Positions 1-13,800 of a stretch of 64,000 nt of DNA are shown one piece after another. The stretch lies in contig NC_092569.1 in the NCBI RefSeq assembly GCF_037975245.1, positions 14,776,501-14,840,500 on the forward strand. Direction: 5' to 3'. The translations under genes and the position numbers were made by a program. Under the pieces are notes generated by a model. The model worked only from the letters and a program-made list of their open reading frames with translations. It searched no databases and was not told where the DNA came from. Source of the DNA: Apostichopus japonicus (taxonomy: Eukaryota > Echinodermata > Holothuroidea > Aspidochirotida > Stichopodidae). The first letter of the stretch is position 1; the number at the start of each line of letters is the position of its first letter.

Positions 1-735
1 GAATTTTATAGTATAGCATTGTAAAGTGTTGTATTTCTAATTGCATTGTATTATATTATATTATATTCCATTGCATTGCATTATATATATATTGCATTGT
101 ATTATATAGTATTGTTAAGTATTGTATGGTAATGTATTGCATAGAACCGTATTGTATTGTATTGCACTATATTGCTTAGTACTGAATTGTATAGTTAAGT
201 TTTGTATGGTATTGTATTCCAATTGCATTGTATTATATTCCATTGCATTGCACTGTATGTCTAGTTATGTATTATATAGTATTGTAAAGTATTGTATGGT
301 AATGTATTGTATTGAACAGTTCCATATTATATTATATTCCATTTCATTGCACTGTATTGTATAGTAATGTATTATATATGTATTATATATGTATTGTATG
401 GTAATGTATTGCATAGAACCGTATTGTATTGTATTGCACTACATTGTTTAGTATAGAATTGTATAGTTAAGTATTGTATTCCAATTGCATTGCATTGTAT
501 TATATTCCATTGCATTGCACTGTATGTCTAGTTATGTATTATATAGTATTGTAAAGTATTGTATGGTAATGTATAGTATTGAAGAGTTCCGTATTGTATT
601 GTATTGCACTGCACTGAATTGTTTAGTATTGACTTGTATAGTACCGTTTTGGAAAGTATTGTATGGTAATGTATTCCAATTGCAATGCATTGCATTATAT
701 TCCATTGCATTTTATCCCATTGCATTGTATTAGTT
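1..735. repeat. AT-rich higher-order tandem repeat on a TATTG pentamer
   Basis: The stretch is built from TATTG / TATGG / CATTG-type pentamers. A longer unit is superimposed: CTAGTTATGTATTATATAG recurs at about 261 and 528, about 267 bp apart, with matching flanks (CCAATTGCATTG ... GTATGGTAATGTAT). It lies in the intron downstream of the LG3 exon at 1391. Open frames across it are a by-product of the low-complexity repeat. Confidence 0.85.
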
Positions 736-1390
736 ACTCTACGAATGGAACACTGTGAATGGTTAGTTTTGATATCATCGTAAACAATCTACAAATGTCA
801 GTCCTATTTTGTTTTCAAAATCCTTTTTTGATACTTTACTACTTTACATCGCCATCAGTTTCATCGTCGTGGTGATAATGAGACTCAATCAAGGTTTGCC
901 AGATACTTTTCCAAAACATTTCCTACTGTTATGTAAATTCTACATCTCTGTATAATATGTTCTTTAGAATTGGATTTGTACATACTGTTGCAGACAATTG
1001 CAAGTACAGTTCAACGACACATTCGCACATCAGGCCTACAATACTTAACATTCACGACAGAAATGCTTTCAAAGATCTGGGAAAAGGCTCCATGAGTGAA
1101 GAGCGAAATCAAACAAAGCAAGATAACACTTTGTAGCTATCATGACTTAACTTGGTTCTTCCTCTTCTGGAAACAGAAACGAATCGCCCAGAAATAATAT
1201 AAACACAACATTGCAGTCGAGGATTAAAATTTACAAAACCCCACACAATAGTATCAAAAACAGCTACAGAGTATGATTAGGGTACGCATGCAATGTATTA
1301 CTTGACCGGGGGGATATTTAGTAAAACTACGCAGCCAATAAAATATATTTCATTCTCCCCCCCCCCCCCCAACCCAAAGAAAAGACGTAC
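736..1390 (-). other. Intron sequence, no gene seen
   Basis: Unique AT-rich intron between the pentamer satellite and the LG3 exon, with a C14 run just before the exon at about 1357. No coding continuation was found on either strand. Confidence 0.6.
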
Positions 1391-1886
1391 TCTCGTCCTG
1401 ACAGCTTGGAGACACTGACGGAATGCCACTCGCCATTGTCGTAAAAATCTAGGTTGGACACGAGTCTGGTGAATTCGTCATTTTCTTTGCCAAACACAGC
1501 TTCCACTTGGCCATTGACGAGTTGCAGGACGAGGACGTTTACCTATTGACAAAGATGGGAACAAAGGTTAGGAATAGTTTTACTTAAAATGTTATTTTGA
1601 TCTGGAAATCTGATATAATACACCCCCACCCCAGAGAACAAGCTAGCAATTTTGAAATTAAGAGAAACGTGCATTTCTGCAAATACACATAACTTTTTTC
1701 CCCCTTTTTTTATTATCATTGACTGAAAATAACACTTACGTGACTAGCATCTGACAGATACGCAATTAATCCAGAAGGTCGTTGAGCTCGGAAGTTCAGG
1801 GACAATTCACCGACGCCGTAAAAGTCTGTTGGTTGGAGTTTTACGAACCCTCCGAATGGTGCCGGGAAAGATACTAAGCGAGTGTC
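1391..1886 (-). CDS. LAMA5: LG3, first two exons (partial)
   Basis: Exons 1740-1886 and 1391-1542. LG3 opens with [17 protein letters not shown] and continues with [33 protein letters not shown] and [15 protein letters not shown]. The second exon ends at phase 2 with donor GTACGT. The rest of LG3, the linker and LG4-LG5 must lie to the left of the window; nothing in 1-1390 continues the frame. Confidence 0.93.
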
Positions 1887-4800
1887 CTGTGTAAAAATAA
1901 AACCTTATTATATCTCCATAATGAAGTGATTCTCAAATAACAGTACAAACATACCTAGCTAAATTGAGGTTATGCATTATTTCATCTTTCTCTGCCCCCC
2001 CCATCCCCCTTCCGTTCTACATCTTAAATAGTGCCCACAAATTATACATTCCCTCCCTCCCTCCCACTTAGCAACATGTTAGCTCTTTTGTGTACACAGT
2101 ACCCACGCCGGAAGAGAAATGGGTCAGAGGGGACCACATCCCTTTCCCCCACCACCCCCCACCTTAAAAGTATTTTGCAAAGAATTATGTATACTGATAT
2201 GTATACTCATAATATACTTAAGGAAAAACGGAGGTGTCAAAACAGCCGCATATTTCGATCTTTTGTAGATCACTTCTTCTTTTTGTTACGTACCTGAGCA
2301 ATACAGTTAGGGTAGATACCCTTTGACCTAACTCCTGCATTGAGGTCAATCAGGTCACGTATAATTAGAACCTCTTTCAGACAGCCAAGGAATCCACGTC
2401 TGGTAACATCTCTGGATTTGAAAGAATAACCGAGTCATTAAAAAAAACAAGGTCCTTCTGATTTCTCTCTCTCTTTTTTGGACCAACACAGATATAATAA
2501 CAATATCAAGACTAAAAACTCTGCCCCAATGTCATCCTCAAACGTTACAATGTAATGCTAGTTAACAGTAAAAGATTGTACTCGCTCATTCATGGTTACA
2601 TTCACGACATAAATGCCTTTTGATTCTACTTACACATATTGGCTATCTTTAATGCCAACCAGTCCTCCATAGTAGAGGTACTTGATGGGGTTCATCGACT
2701 CCATCGTTTCAAATTCGACAGCCAATGATTCACGATCTCTGTGGAAAACAAGCAGACACTAGAAATTACAAGCGTACGAAACAGACTTGACGAAGAGAAG
2801 CGTACAGAAGCAAACTAAACAGACTCGAACAAGTTTTTTACGTAGGGCATCATTTAACACTGGCTCACAATCTGGTGTCGTTAAAGGAGGCTTTTTAACT
2901 ACCAAGGAAGCACGCATTGATCTGTTCCTGACGTACACCAAAATGTTCGATCAAAGAAACGATAAAATATCCATCTAACTCGAAGATATTCCACTGATTG
3001 ATCAAGACAATGCAAAGTTATGCCATGTTGCAAGATAGAACATACAACTAAATTCTCTAGACACTATGCAAAGGAGGAGAGGGTGGGAGTGTGGGGATGT
3101 GGAGAGGAGAGGGTGGGAGAATGGTTGGTATCCTATTACATTACAATTCTACATGGATTTCTCCCCGCTCCGCCCCGCTCCATAAACTGACCTGCCCATT
3201 TGGTTCACTTCGAAGGTCAGCTCCCCAAACTTGGCAATGTCCACCAATGTCCATTGGCCGTTGTTGTATTTCCTTGACGTCCTCAGTACCTTCGTCTCAC
3301 CGTCGATCGAGACTCTCAGTAGGACCTTGCCTCCACTCAGCTCCACAGATATGAAGTCAGACTATTGGAGAAAATAAGAAAAAAACAATTGACTCTTAAT
3401 AAACTGACATCAACGATGTTCCCCCCTTCTTATTTTTGTACGAGTCACGTGGACAAGTGGTAAGGGAAGGTATGAGGCGTTCGTCTATCACTTTGACCCG
3501 ACAATACGAGAAGAAGTAAGCAAGGTGACCAAACTTCGCTATAAATAAACTCGTCAGTTTGATGCATCTTCTATGGCTATAGGTTTCACAGGTTGCTCCA
3601 CCTCCCAGACATAGGGGGTTATCAACTAATGACTTCAGCCCTATGAGGGGTGGAGACAGAGGTATGAACAATTATGGTTTCCTAGGCCTGCGATGACACT
3701 TCATAGGGCTTGTTCTGATGGGTCTTGGCAATACAGACAAGACAGTCAAACGTTGATACACCCGATCGGCAATTATGGATGCCATTTTTTTCCCACAGAT
3801 TCTTGTGAACCTCCATGTACCGCACAAATGCCTCACATTTTTCACTACAGGTTGAGAAAGATGGCTCTATGGAGTAAGAGGTGGGAGGACTGGTGGGGGG
3901 GGGGGGAAGGGGTGTCGCTCACTGTAAATACCTTCCAACTGTCATATTATCAAATATATTCTTGAGAGCAAGTAGGAAATGACAAACAGGATTGTATTTT
4001 AACCACTATAAATGAATGGATCAAGCAGAATACTGTTTTCTTTTGGTAAAGATACAGAGCCAAAGTTGTACAAAAAAAAAAAAAAACATGGCAATTGGAT
4101 GTAACCTATGATGTGGATAAACTTTTGGCCTGTTACTATGGAAATATAAACGAGAAAACAGAAAAGACCAGGATCTTTTCCTACCACAATCCAAGCCTTT
4201 TCAAAATCTCCCACTCTCAGCGACAAAGTAAAATTGATTCCCCGGAAGCCTGCAATCCAAAATTTAAACAACCTTATCCAAACTTTCCACTCCATTCACT
4301 ACTGCAATGTTCTGAACAAAGTTAATAAAATATGTGGCTTTTTTTCTTTTCAGTTTGAAAAAGTTGGAGAATTTTTTCCTTTTTTGCGTTATTTCAGCTT
4401 TTTGGTTGACTTTAATAAGAGATTGTTTGCTCATGTACCTGGTTTTCCCTTTAGTGATAAGGGTATACTGCCACCAAATCTTGCCTAATTCCACACAAAA
4501 CCAAAGAGAATAGACCACTTTTGCTTCCTCCATAAAGTTCCTTGGTATTTAATGGGTGAAGGTTAGGGAAACAAGGATGGGCTCCAGTTCAATATGGTAC
4601 CAATTTCTTTTCTTTTTTTGTCCTTCAATGTTTAAGTTCATGGTTATGTGTGAAAGGATACAAATATGTTGTACAAATTTGAGTGTATATATGTATAAGT
4701 TCCGAAATATAACTCTGAATAAAGTTGTGCATAAGTTTAACCTGAAGAGTAAGTATATTAATTTAAATTTGAATTCTATCAGTCAGTCTATCAGTTACAC

Positions 4801-7800
4801 GTCAGAGGGCAACGTATGCACCAAAAAATGTTTTTCAAAATTTTTGAATTTGTGATAATTATCCGATAATAACCCCTTCCTGATGCAGTTAATTAATACA
4901 AAACAGCCCAGTTTTATTTCAACTAATGAAGCAATATTCAAATACTGTACAATTATTGATGAGTATTTAGTATGACATGATTAAATGAATATGGAAATGT
5001 CTGAACTAATATTTGGGTTAGCCTCCAAAAATGGAATAAATGATCTACTCGATAATTAACATTTGTTCAGTGTATTTACCAAACAGTAGTCCAGTAGCTT
5101 TGTGATTTTTGTTTGAAAGTTTAGGAGAGATGTTATTTTCCAAGCACGGACTACAAGAGGCTCTCTCTTAGAAAGTGCACTCTTAGTAGTTATTCAACTT
5201 TGAAAGGATGAAAGGTCTACAATATCCTCCCGAGTTTGGAATACATATTCAACCTTTCTAAGCTCAAATGTATGATTCCACAGCTGTGGAGTGATTAGTA
5301 AAGATTATATTAACATATGTGTGATAAGTCATATATCTGTTTATTATATTATTGCTTACAGTTGTTTCATTTCCTTCCTGACAAAGAAAGTGGCCAAAAA
5401 GAAAGAAAATTTAGAAAACAAACAAATGTTAAAATTGTCAAGAGAAGTGGTATTCTATAACAAAGAAGTACTTGAATCCCAACCCTTAACTAATCCCTCA
5501 CACATCACTCCCCCCCCCCCCTCCAACCACCAAAAAGAATTGACTTTCAATGCCGTCTCAGGGAACTGGACAATACATATCAGCATCTTGGTATAACAAT
5601 ACAATACATAGCAATCATGATGGCTTTCATCAGAGTTGCTAATTTTATCTATTACAGATATATTACTATAAGTTTTACCTCTACCAAGCAGAAATATTTG
5701 AACAGCCTAACTCTTAGGTGAAATGCTGGAGATGAACTATTTCCATGTCCAAAAATCTAGTCTGTTTCTTTGGTATCCAGATGCATTTCTTCGTCCATAG
5801 ATTTCCTCCAAATTTCCAAATGTCTGTCAACTTTAAATTTGTTAGGGGGCATGATGTATCACCTTACAGCTTTTTCACTCCCCCTCCCCTATCTTCCCCT
5901 CCCTATCTTTCCATTCCCCTATCCTCCTCTTCCCCTATCCTCCCCTTCCCCTATCCTCCCCCTCCCCTATCTTGCCCCCTCCCCTATCTTTCCCCCTCCC
6001 CTATCTCCCCTTCCCCTATTCTCCACTCACCTATCCTCCCCCTCCCCTATCTTGCCCCTCCCCTATCTTCCCCCTCCCCTATCTCACCCCCTCCCCTATC
6101 TTTTCCCCTCCCCTATCTTGCCCCTCCCCTATCTTCCCCCTCTCCTACCCCTATCTTCCTCTTCTCCTGCCCTACCTCATTTCAAGCATTTCAAAGGGAG
6201 ACCCCTGTATCATTGTACACAACCACATTGAACAGAAGAGTGCTGGTCTTGGAAGCAATCTTCTTGTAATGGCATAACCATGTCAGGTGACAAAACCATT
6301 AACCAAGTGGAATGAAATTTGACATTTTCTTTATTTGGAAAATTCATCTTTACAGCTGGGGGAGGAGGGGGAGAAGGTGGGACAAGTGGAGGGGAGTATG
6401 AACAGGTACTCGAGAGAACTAGATACCTTCACTTGGGCCGTTCAGGGTTCAAAACTCCAAACTTCTGGCTACAAGCCTCAACACACAACTTTCCAGTTTC
6501 ATAGCCAACTCCCTCCCCTTGCCCTCCCCCTTGCCCTCCTTTTCCCCTTCCTTGCAATCCTAGCCAGGGTGTAATGAAAGCACATTCCCTTTGGCTGTGT
6601 TGTTTTGTCTGTACTTACTCCTTTCCTTCCAAACATTACAAGTCCCTCTGGCGACAGCGTCTTAAACGACAGGGTTTGGGTGAAGACAGCTCCATTACTT
6701 GTTGGATTTAGTACCTTCAAGAAACCGTTACCATCAAACAAAATGCTGCCAATATCGTTTGGATCTGCTTCCTGTGACAAGTCCGTCACATTCCTGACAA
6801 AGAAAAAGAGGGGGGAGGAAAGAGGAAATTCCAAATTAAAGGATAGCTTTCATTTGTAACTTAAGTTTATTCAAAATACTTTCTAAGGGTAAAGATACTG
6901 ACATTTATTTTTTTCATTTCTAATGTATATGGTAGCATTTATAATTGCCAGCAGAAATTCCCATCTAGTTCTAAGCAAGATAGCACACTGCAGAAGGTTT
7001 GTGACCCCCCAATCACCCTCCTCCCCCTCCCACCCAATCACCCTTCTCCACCCCCCCACCCCCCACCGCCCTTACCCTCTTTTAGAATATTGAGGAATAT
7101 TATATTTACTTCTTGTCCATTAACCTCCTTTTGGTGAGAAACCTGAGAATGGTGTCTTATTTTGCGTACTCAGTTATGGAGTTTTGATAAGAATTTGGCA
7201 AAACCGAAATTCAAACTTCTTGCTTAAGAAATACTCTTTCATGATTAATAATCATCGGTATTACAAATATTTGTATTTAATAATCTTTGGTTACCACAGT
7301 TACGGTTACTCTCCTACACCGCCCCCTCCCCAGCAACACACCATACCTACCTCCCTCCAACCACCAACACCTCAATCATGGCTTAAAAATTACCTGAGGA
7401 CACCCTGGTCAACGTTGACAGCATTTGCAAAGTTCCATATTCCCAGTGGAGCCTGGTTGAACATGACCTCATCTATTCCACCGATAAATGGATTCACATT
7501 GACGGAGGGAGGCACCTGAAGTAGACCGCAGGGCAAAGTGAAATATTTCATAAAAGCTGGCTATGTGAAATGCAATAACAACATGTTTCACTTCACAAAG
7601 ATATATCATAAGCACAAAACTGTTCCTTTTTTTTGGGGGGGGTGGGGTATAATGGTTTGTCTTAAATATAGATCTTGCTATTGTCACGACAAGACATTTC
7701 ATATCTCAACAATTTTGTTCATCTTTTCAAAAACCAAACGTCTCTAACTTCCCTTTTGGAGAAACATGACTGGTAGCAACGTTATCTCTTTGCTTTATCA

Positions 7801-10800
7801 TCTTCAGACTAAAGTTCTGCCTATAAGATATAATCCTCTTATTATGTTGGCTAGGCTAAGCTAGGCTAGGCTAGGCTAGGCTAGGCTTCGGGCTAAGTAG
7901 TAGACATCTCCAAGTTTATGGAGACTCAAAGCATGTACGAAAGTACTTTTCTTAAAAATGCAGACAAATGTTAAGCAATTTATATTTTGGGATAAAATTC
8001 TGATGGACTTTACCCTAAAGATGTGCCCAAAAGGATAGCCTAATTTTGTGTACGATAATCTAGGCCCACCAGTCATCGCTGCAATCGACTGCAATACTTT
8101 GGGACGAGATGACCTTGTTTTGCAGAATTTGCAGAGTTGTGCAACGGTGGTCGCAACATATTACTGGCTTTCGTCAGGAGTGTGAGGGAGACATAGCCAT
8201 TATATACTTTAAAGCTTTACTTCAGCTTTACTGCAGACTTTTAACATCACAATCACTTGTTGCATTTTCTCTTTGATAAGAGACGGCAAATTTGGCAATT
8301 ACGTTATGATTTGGTGAATGTATAAACAGCATGGGGAATGACCTAATAAACAACTGCAAACTGTCTTAATTGTACCCCAGGTCCCAGTGTACTATCCATG
8401 TAATTTCAAGGGGATGGGGGGGGGGAAGAGTAGTATAATAGTATAATATAATATATCATAGTATAATAGTTTCACAGGGGAAGCTAGGGAAGTGTTCACC
8501 TACACACTAAGAACTCACTATACAGTTTTCAGGGACACCTCCCACACACAGACCTAATAAACAAATGCGAGCTGTCTAAATTGTACCCAAGTTCCCAGTT
8601 TGCTATCCCTGTTATTTCAAGGGGGAATGGGGTGCACTGATGAGGCTGGGGTAAAGAAAAATCACTTTGCAAAAATTGCAGTATAGGCTCCAGTTTGTGT
8701 ATGCTACAGTGTGTTAGGATAATAGTTTTAGTCCCAGAGGTAGAAAATTAATCACGGATATTCCGTGAATTCGCGGAGAATGCTCATTCCTGGGGGTGGG
8801 CTTTGTCACATAGTTTTCACAGGGGAAGTGAAGGAACAAGGGGAGAACTCCTGTATAGTTTTCAGTGACACCTCCCGCAAACAGACCTAATAAACAAATG
8901 CGAGCTGTCTAAATTGAACCCCCAGGTCCCTGTAATTTCAAGGGGGAAGGGGGGGGGGAATTGTCACATAGCTTTCACAGGGAAAGTGAGGGAAACAGGA
9001 GAACTCACTGTATAGTTTTCAGTGACACCTCCCACAAACAGACCCCAGTCACCAGCAAACTTGAGCAGCGACAGAACTCCGTCGGACTTAATGGAATCTT
9101 CTGCCGTATCCCTGCCGTTGGTATACAGTGACAGTTTGCCAAACTTGCCATTTCTAGAAGTGAAAAAAGAGAGAGAGAGAGAGTGAAAAAGAGCAGAGAG
9201 GTGACAGTATTAACCACCCTTCAGTTTGATCTCTATATGTTATAAACTAGAAGGAAGGATTTCTTCTCAAACAGCTGTTACTGCAGATGACATTTCTACA
9301 CTGAAGATTCACAAAGCTTTAACAACCTTACACACTGCAGTGATTGACTACATGGTTCATACTATACCGTGGTGGTGGTGATGGTGGTGATGGTGATGAG
9401 GGGAGTAATTTCAGGTTTATAAGTTTGAACATTGGCCATTGTATGAATTACAAAATGATTCATGGTTCTGTGCAAATGTTTATTTTTCTTCTTTTCATAT
9501 GGTGTCTGATGAGGACAACTGGTCACTCCTTACGTTCATTTTCCTTTTCTTTTTTGAAATCTGCTATCCTATCAATGGGAGTGTAATGTTACAAATTATA
9601 GCCTACACTGCAAATTTCTGTCCACTAGAGAATAGATAAACTGACAGAAATATTAGCCTTCCGATGTGAACATGTCGAAACCGTTACAATTACCGCATCT
9701 GTGAGATATAATTCATCACCATTGTTTCCTTTAATATTGACATATAAAAATCAAACACGTTTCATTTTTCGTTGTGACGTTTGTTTCCAAACTGCGTCTC
9801 ACCTTTCCGCAACGATCTGGTGCCACTGACCATCGGCGATTTTTCCAGGCAGTTCTAGCACCACATCATCATCACCTAGGTTATACTTGAAGACTGCAGC
9901 ACCATCAACCACTTCAAGGGCGAAATACCCATCCTAAAAGAGAGAACAGCAAGAAAAATAAGAACAGCAACTAAAAATGAGAACAACCTCCTACAAATGG
10001 GAACAGCAACAAAAATAAGAACAGCATCCTAAACAAGAGAACAGCATCCTACAAATGAGAACAGCCTCCTACAAATGAGAACAGCAAGAAAAATAAGAAC
10101 AGCATCCTAAACAAGAGAACAGCATACTACAAATGAGAACAGCATCCTACAAATGAGAACAGCAACAACAACTAAGAACAGCAACTAAAAATGAGAACAG
10201 CATCCTAAACATATGAACAGCATCCTGGCAAATGAGAACAGCATCCAACAAATGAGAACAGCAACAAAAACTAAGAACAGCAACTAAAAATGAGAACAGC
10301 ATCCTAAACATGAGAACAGCATCCTACAAATGAGAACAGTATCCTACAAATGAGAACAGCAAGAAAAATAAGAACAGCATCCTAAACATGAGAACAGCAT
10401 CCTACATATGAGAACAGCCTACTACAAATTAGAACAGCAACTAAAAATGAGAACAACATCCTACAAATGAGAACAGCATCCTACAAATGAGAAAAGTATC
10501 CTACAAATGAGAACAGCAAGAAAAATAAGAACAGCATCCTAAACATGAGAACAGCATCCTACATATGAGAACAGCCTACTACAAATTAGAACAGCAACTA
10601 AAAATGAGAACAACATCCTACAAATGAGAACAGCAACTAAAAATGAGAACAGCATCCTAAACATGAGAACAGCATCCTAAACATGAGAACAGCATCCTAC
10701 AAATGAGAATAGCAAGAAAAATAAGAACAGCAACAAAAACAAGAGAACAGCATCCTACAAATGAGAACAGCATCCTACAAATGAGAACAGCAACAACTAA

Positions 10801-13800
10801 GAAACAGCAACTGAAAATGAGAACAGCATCCTACATATGAGAACAGCATGCTACATATGAGAACAGCAAGAAAAATAAGAACAGCATCATAAACAAGAGA
10901 ACAGCATACTTCAAATGAGAACAGCATCCAACAAATGAGAACAGCAACTAAAACTAAGAACAGCAACTAAAAGTGAGAACGGCATCCTACTAATGAGAAC
11001 AGCATCCTACAAATATGAACAGCAATGAACAGCAACAAAATGGAGAACATCATCCTAAACATATGAACAGCAAACGCCAAACTTAAAGCAGATATTAACC
11101 TGATCATCATCTCTAGCTACTAAGACAGAAAAGATTTTCCAGCGAGGAACAACTACCCACACCAAACAGCTGAACATGAGACTTGCTCCATTTGTGGGGT
11201 ATCCTAGTATAAGCTGTCATGTCTGGTTGCTGTTTATTTTCTTAATCTTAAGCATGTCCTCCTACCACTAGGACCTGCAACCTCTTACTCTCTCTCTCTC
11301 TCTTTTTTCAATCTCTTCATATATATTTCCGAGGTAAATATTAACAACTGTTTGACTCCGTAACCCACTGTCATTGCTAGGTCGTGGAGTTAAGAGATTC
11401 AATATTTAAGATTACAAGACCCACCTCCTCCGCGACGGAAGATGAACGATGTTAAAATAATTAGCAGAATGATTTTTTTTTAGGGCTGGAAGGGAACCAT
11501 CAAATTGTACCCTCCTAGGAATTAATGATTGTAAAAGACAGAACAGCAGGTCAGAACTCACAGATGCATCTGGAGAGGCTCCGTAAAACAGAAGTCCATT
11601 CTGTTCTGTTGTCATAAAGTACATTGACAGTGATGTAACAGACTGTGGCTCGTCCCCTTCTACCACTGTTTGCCTCAGCTGTAGGATACTATCAGATTCA
11701 AGCTTGGCTGCAACTTGTATCTGAAAGGAAAAGTAATATTAGCAGGGATGTAAGTGCAGCCACAAAAAAAAACCGGAAAAATATTCGGAGACCCCAGGTG
11801 AATGCCGTCCTAACACATCCTACTCCTAGCTCTGACTACTTACACACTATCGTTACTGTATGTTAGGCTAGCGTAGAAGTATTAGCGCTAACACATCCTA
11901 CCCCTAGTTCTTACTACTTAAACACTATCGTTATGTTAGGCTAGCTCAAAGTTACGAATACGTCGCAGCGAACTACGGAATAAAAAACAGTCTCACATTC
12001 GAATGCAATCACAAATATCGACTTTCAAATGCGTATCCCGTAGATTTCCGCCGCTCACTAATATCACAAGCGTTAATTCCAAAACTTATGTCGAGCACCA
12101 GCAGTTACGAAGATATTAATTAGCAGTCCAATCAACATGAATCAGGCAAGGTTTTTCAACGACAGAAATGAGCTATAGCGATTTGAAGTTCGCACGTACG
12201 CAACGATATTCACATGGCACAATGTTGCACAGTGCAATGCGATGATGCGAAACTGGAAATGGTATTTTGAGTGATCGATGAGTGAAAATTGAAGTTAGCT
12301 TGCTGCAACGGGCCAGGCATTTTTGCCGCGTTGTGTCTTTGATATTCAAACAATTTTGTGGAACTTTATTGGAATTAAAAAAAAAAAGGATTTCCGTAAA
12401 AATACGGAAGACTTTTTGGAATTAAAAAAAAAAACAGATTTCCGTAAAAATACGGAAGACTTACATCCCTGAAAAAAATTCATGGACTTCACAGCGAGAT
12501 TAAGATTGTTCATCTCATGTTTGTTATATTATAGTTCAGTTCTATCGTGTTGCTTTCATCTACTCACATACACTGATATCATCTAACCAGATCAACTGAT
12601 TTTATCTAATCAGATTTCATCCAATCAGAGTAACTGATTTCCTTTACTAAGATCAACTGATTTTGTCAAATCAGATTAACCGATTTCATCTAATCAGATC
12701 AACTGATTTTATCTAATCAGATTTCATCCAATCAGAGTAACTGATTTCCTTTACTAAGATCAACTGATTTTGTCAAATCAGATTAACCGATTTCATCTAA
12801 TCAGATCAACTGATTTCATCAAACCAGATTGACTGATTTCATCTAACCAGATTAACTGATTTTATCTAATCAGATTAACAGATTTCATCCAATCAGAGTA
12901 ACTGATTTCCTTTACTAAGATCAACTGATTTTGTCAAATCAGATTAACCAATTTCATCTAAACCAGATTAACTGATTTCATCTAATCAGATTAACTGAAT
13001 TCATCAAACCAGATTAACTGATTCTATCCAATCAGATTAACAGATTTCATCCAATCAGAGTAACTGATTTCCTTTACTAAGATCAACTGATTTTGTCAAA
13101 TCAGATTAACCAATTTCATCTAAACCAGATTAACTATTTTCATCTAATCAGATTAACTGATTTTATTTAATCAAATCAACTGATTTCATCTAATCAGATT
13201 AACTGATTTCATCTAATCAGATTAACTGAATTCATCAAACCAGATTAACTGATTCTATCCAATCAGATTAACAGATTTCATGCAATCAGAGTAACTGATT
13301 TCCTTTACTAAGATCAACTGATTTCGTCAAATCAGATAGACCAATTTCATCTAATCCATTTAATTTCATCGAGCTATGGGACATTAGATTAGATGTTCGA
13401 TCTTGACTACATAAGAAGGAAATTCATCCATTTGTTTAATACTGAAATGCGCTCTTATTGAGTACTTGACCTTCACTTGAGCCTAACTGTCATGTGACCT
13501 CTATCATCCGGCTATGAATATTCATTTCTCAAGGTCAGCCACCTTCGGACAATTTGCAGAATGTTATTACCACCGCTGAGAGCTAATGTACTGACGGTTA
13601 TGAACACTCCTAAACTATTCTCTATACAGATATGAGATATCAATAACGCTTTCACCATGTCGGCACAAGGTGCTTTGAAGCACAACGTTAACACATCACA
13701 GTTAATAAAAAAAAGGTTGTCTTGTCCCAACTGGTTGTCAAGGTCTTCCAGACAAGCTACATGAGACTAAGCTGAGTGTAGAAGAAAAAAAACATACCCC

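Noticed and set aside
5745-6277. Proline/leucine/serine-rich frames up to 174 residues
   Set aside because: Translation of the pyrimidine minisatellite in three frames; no conserved domain.
12545-13375. Possible CRISPR array
   Set aside because: Short tandem units with no unique spacers, in a eukaryotic intron; it is an ordinary minisatellite.
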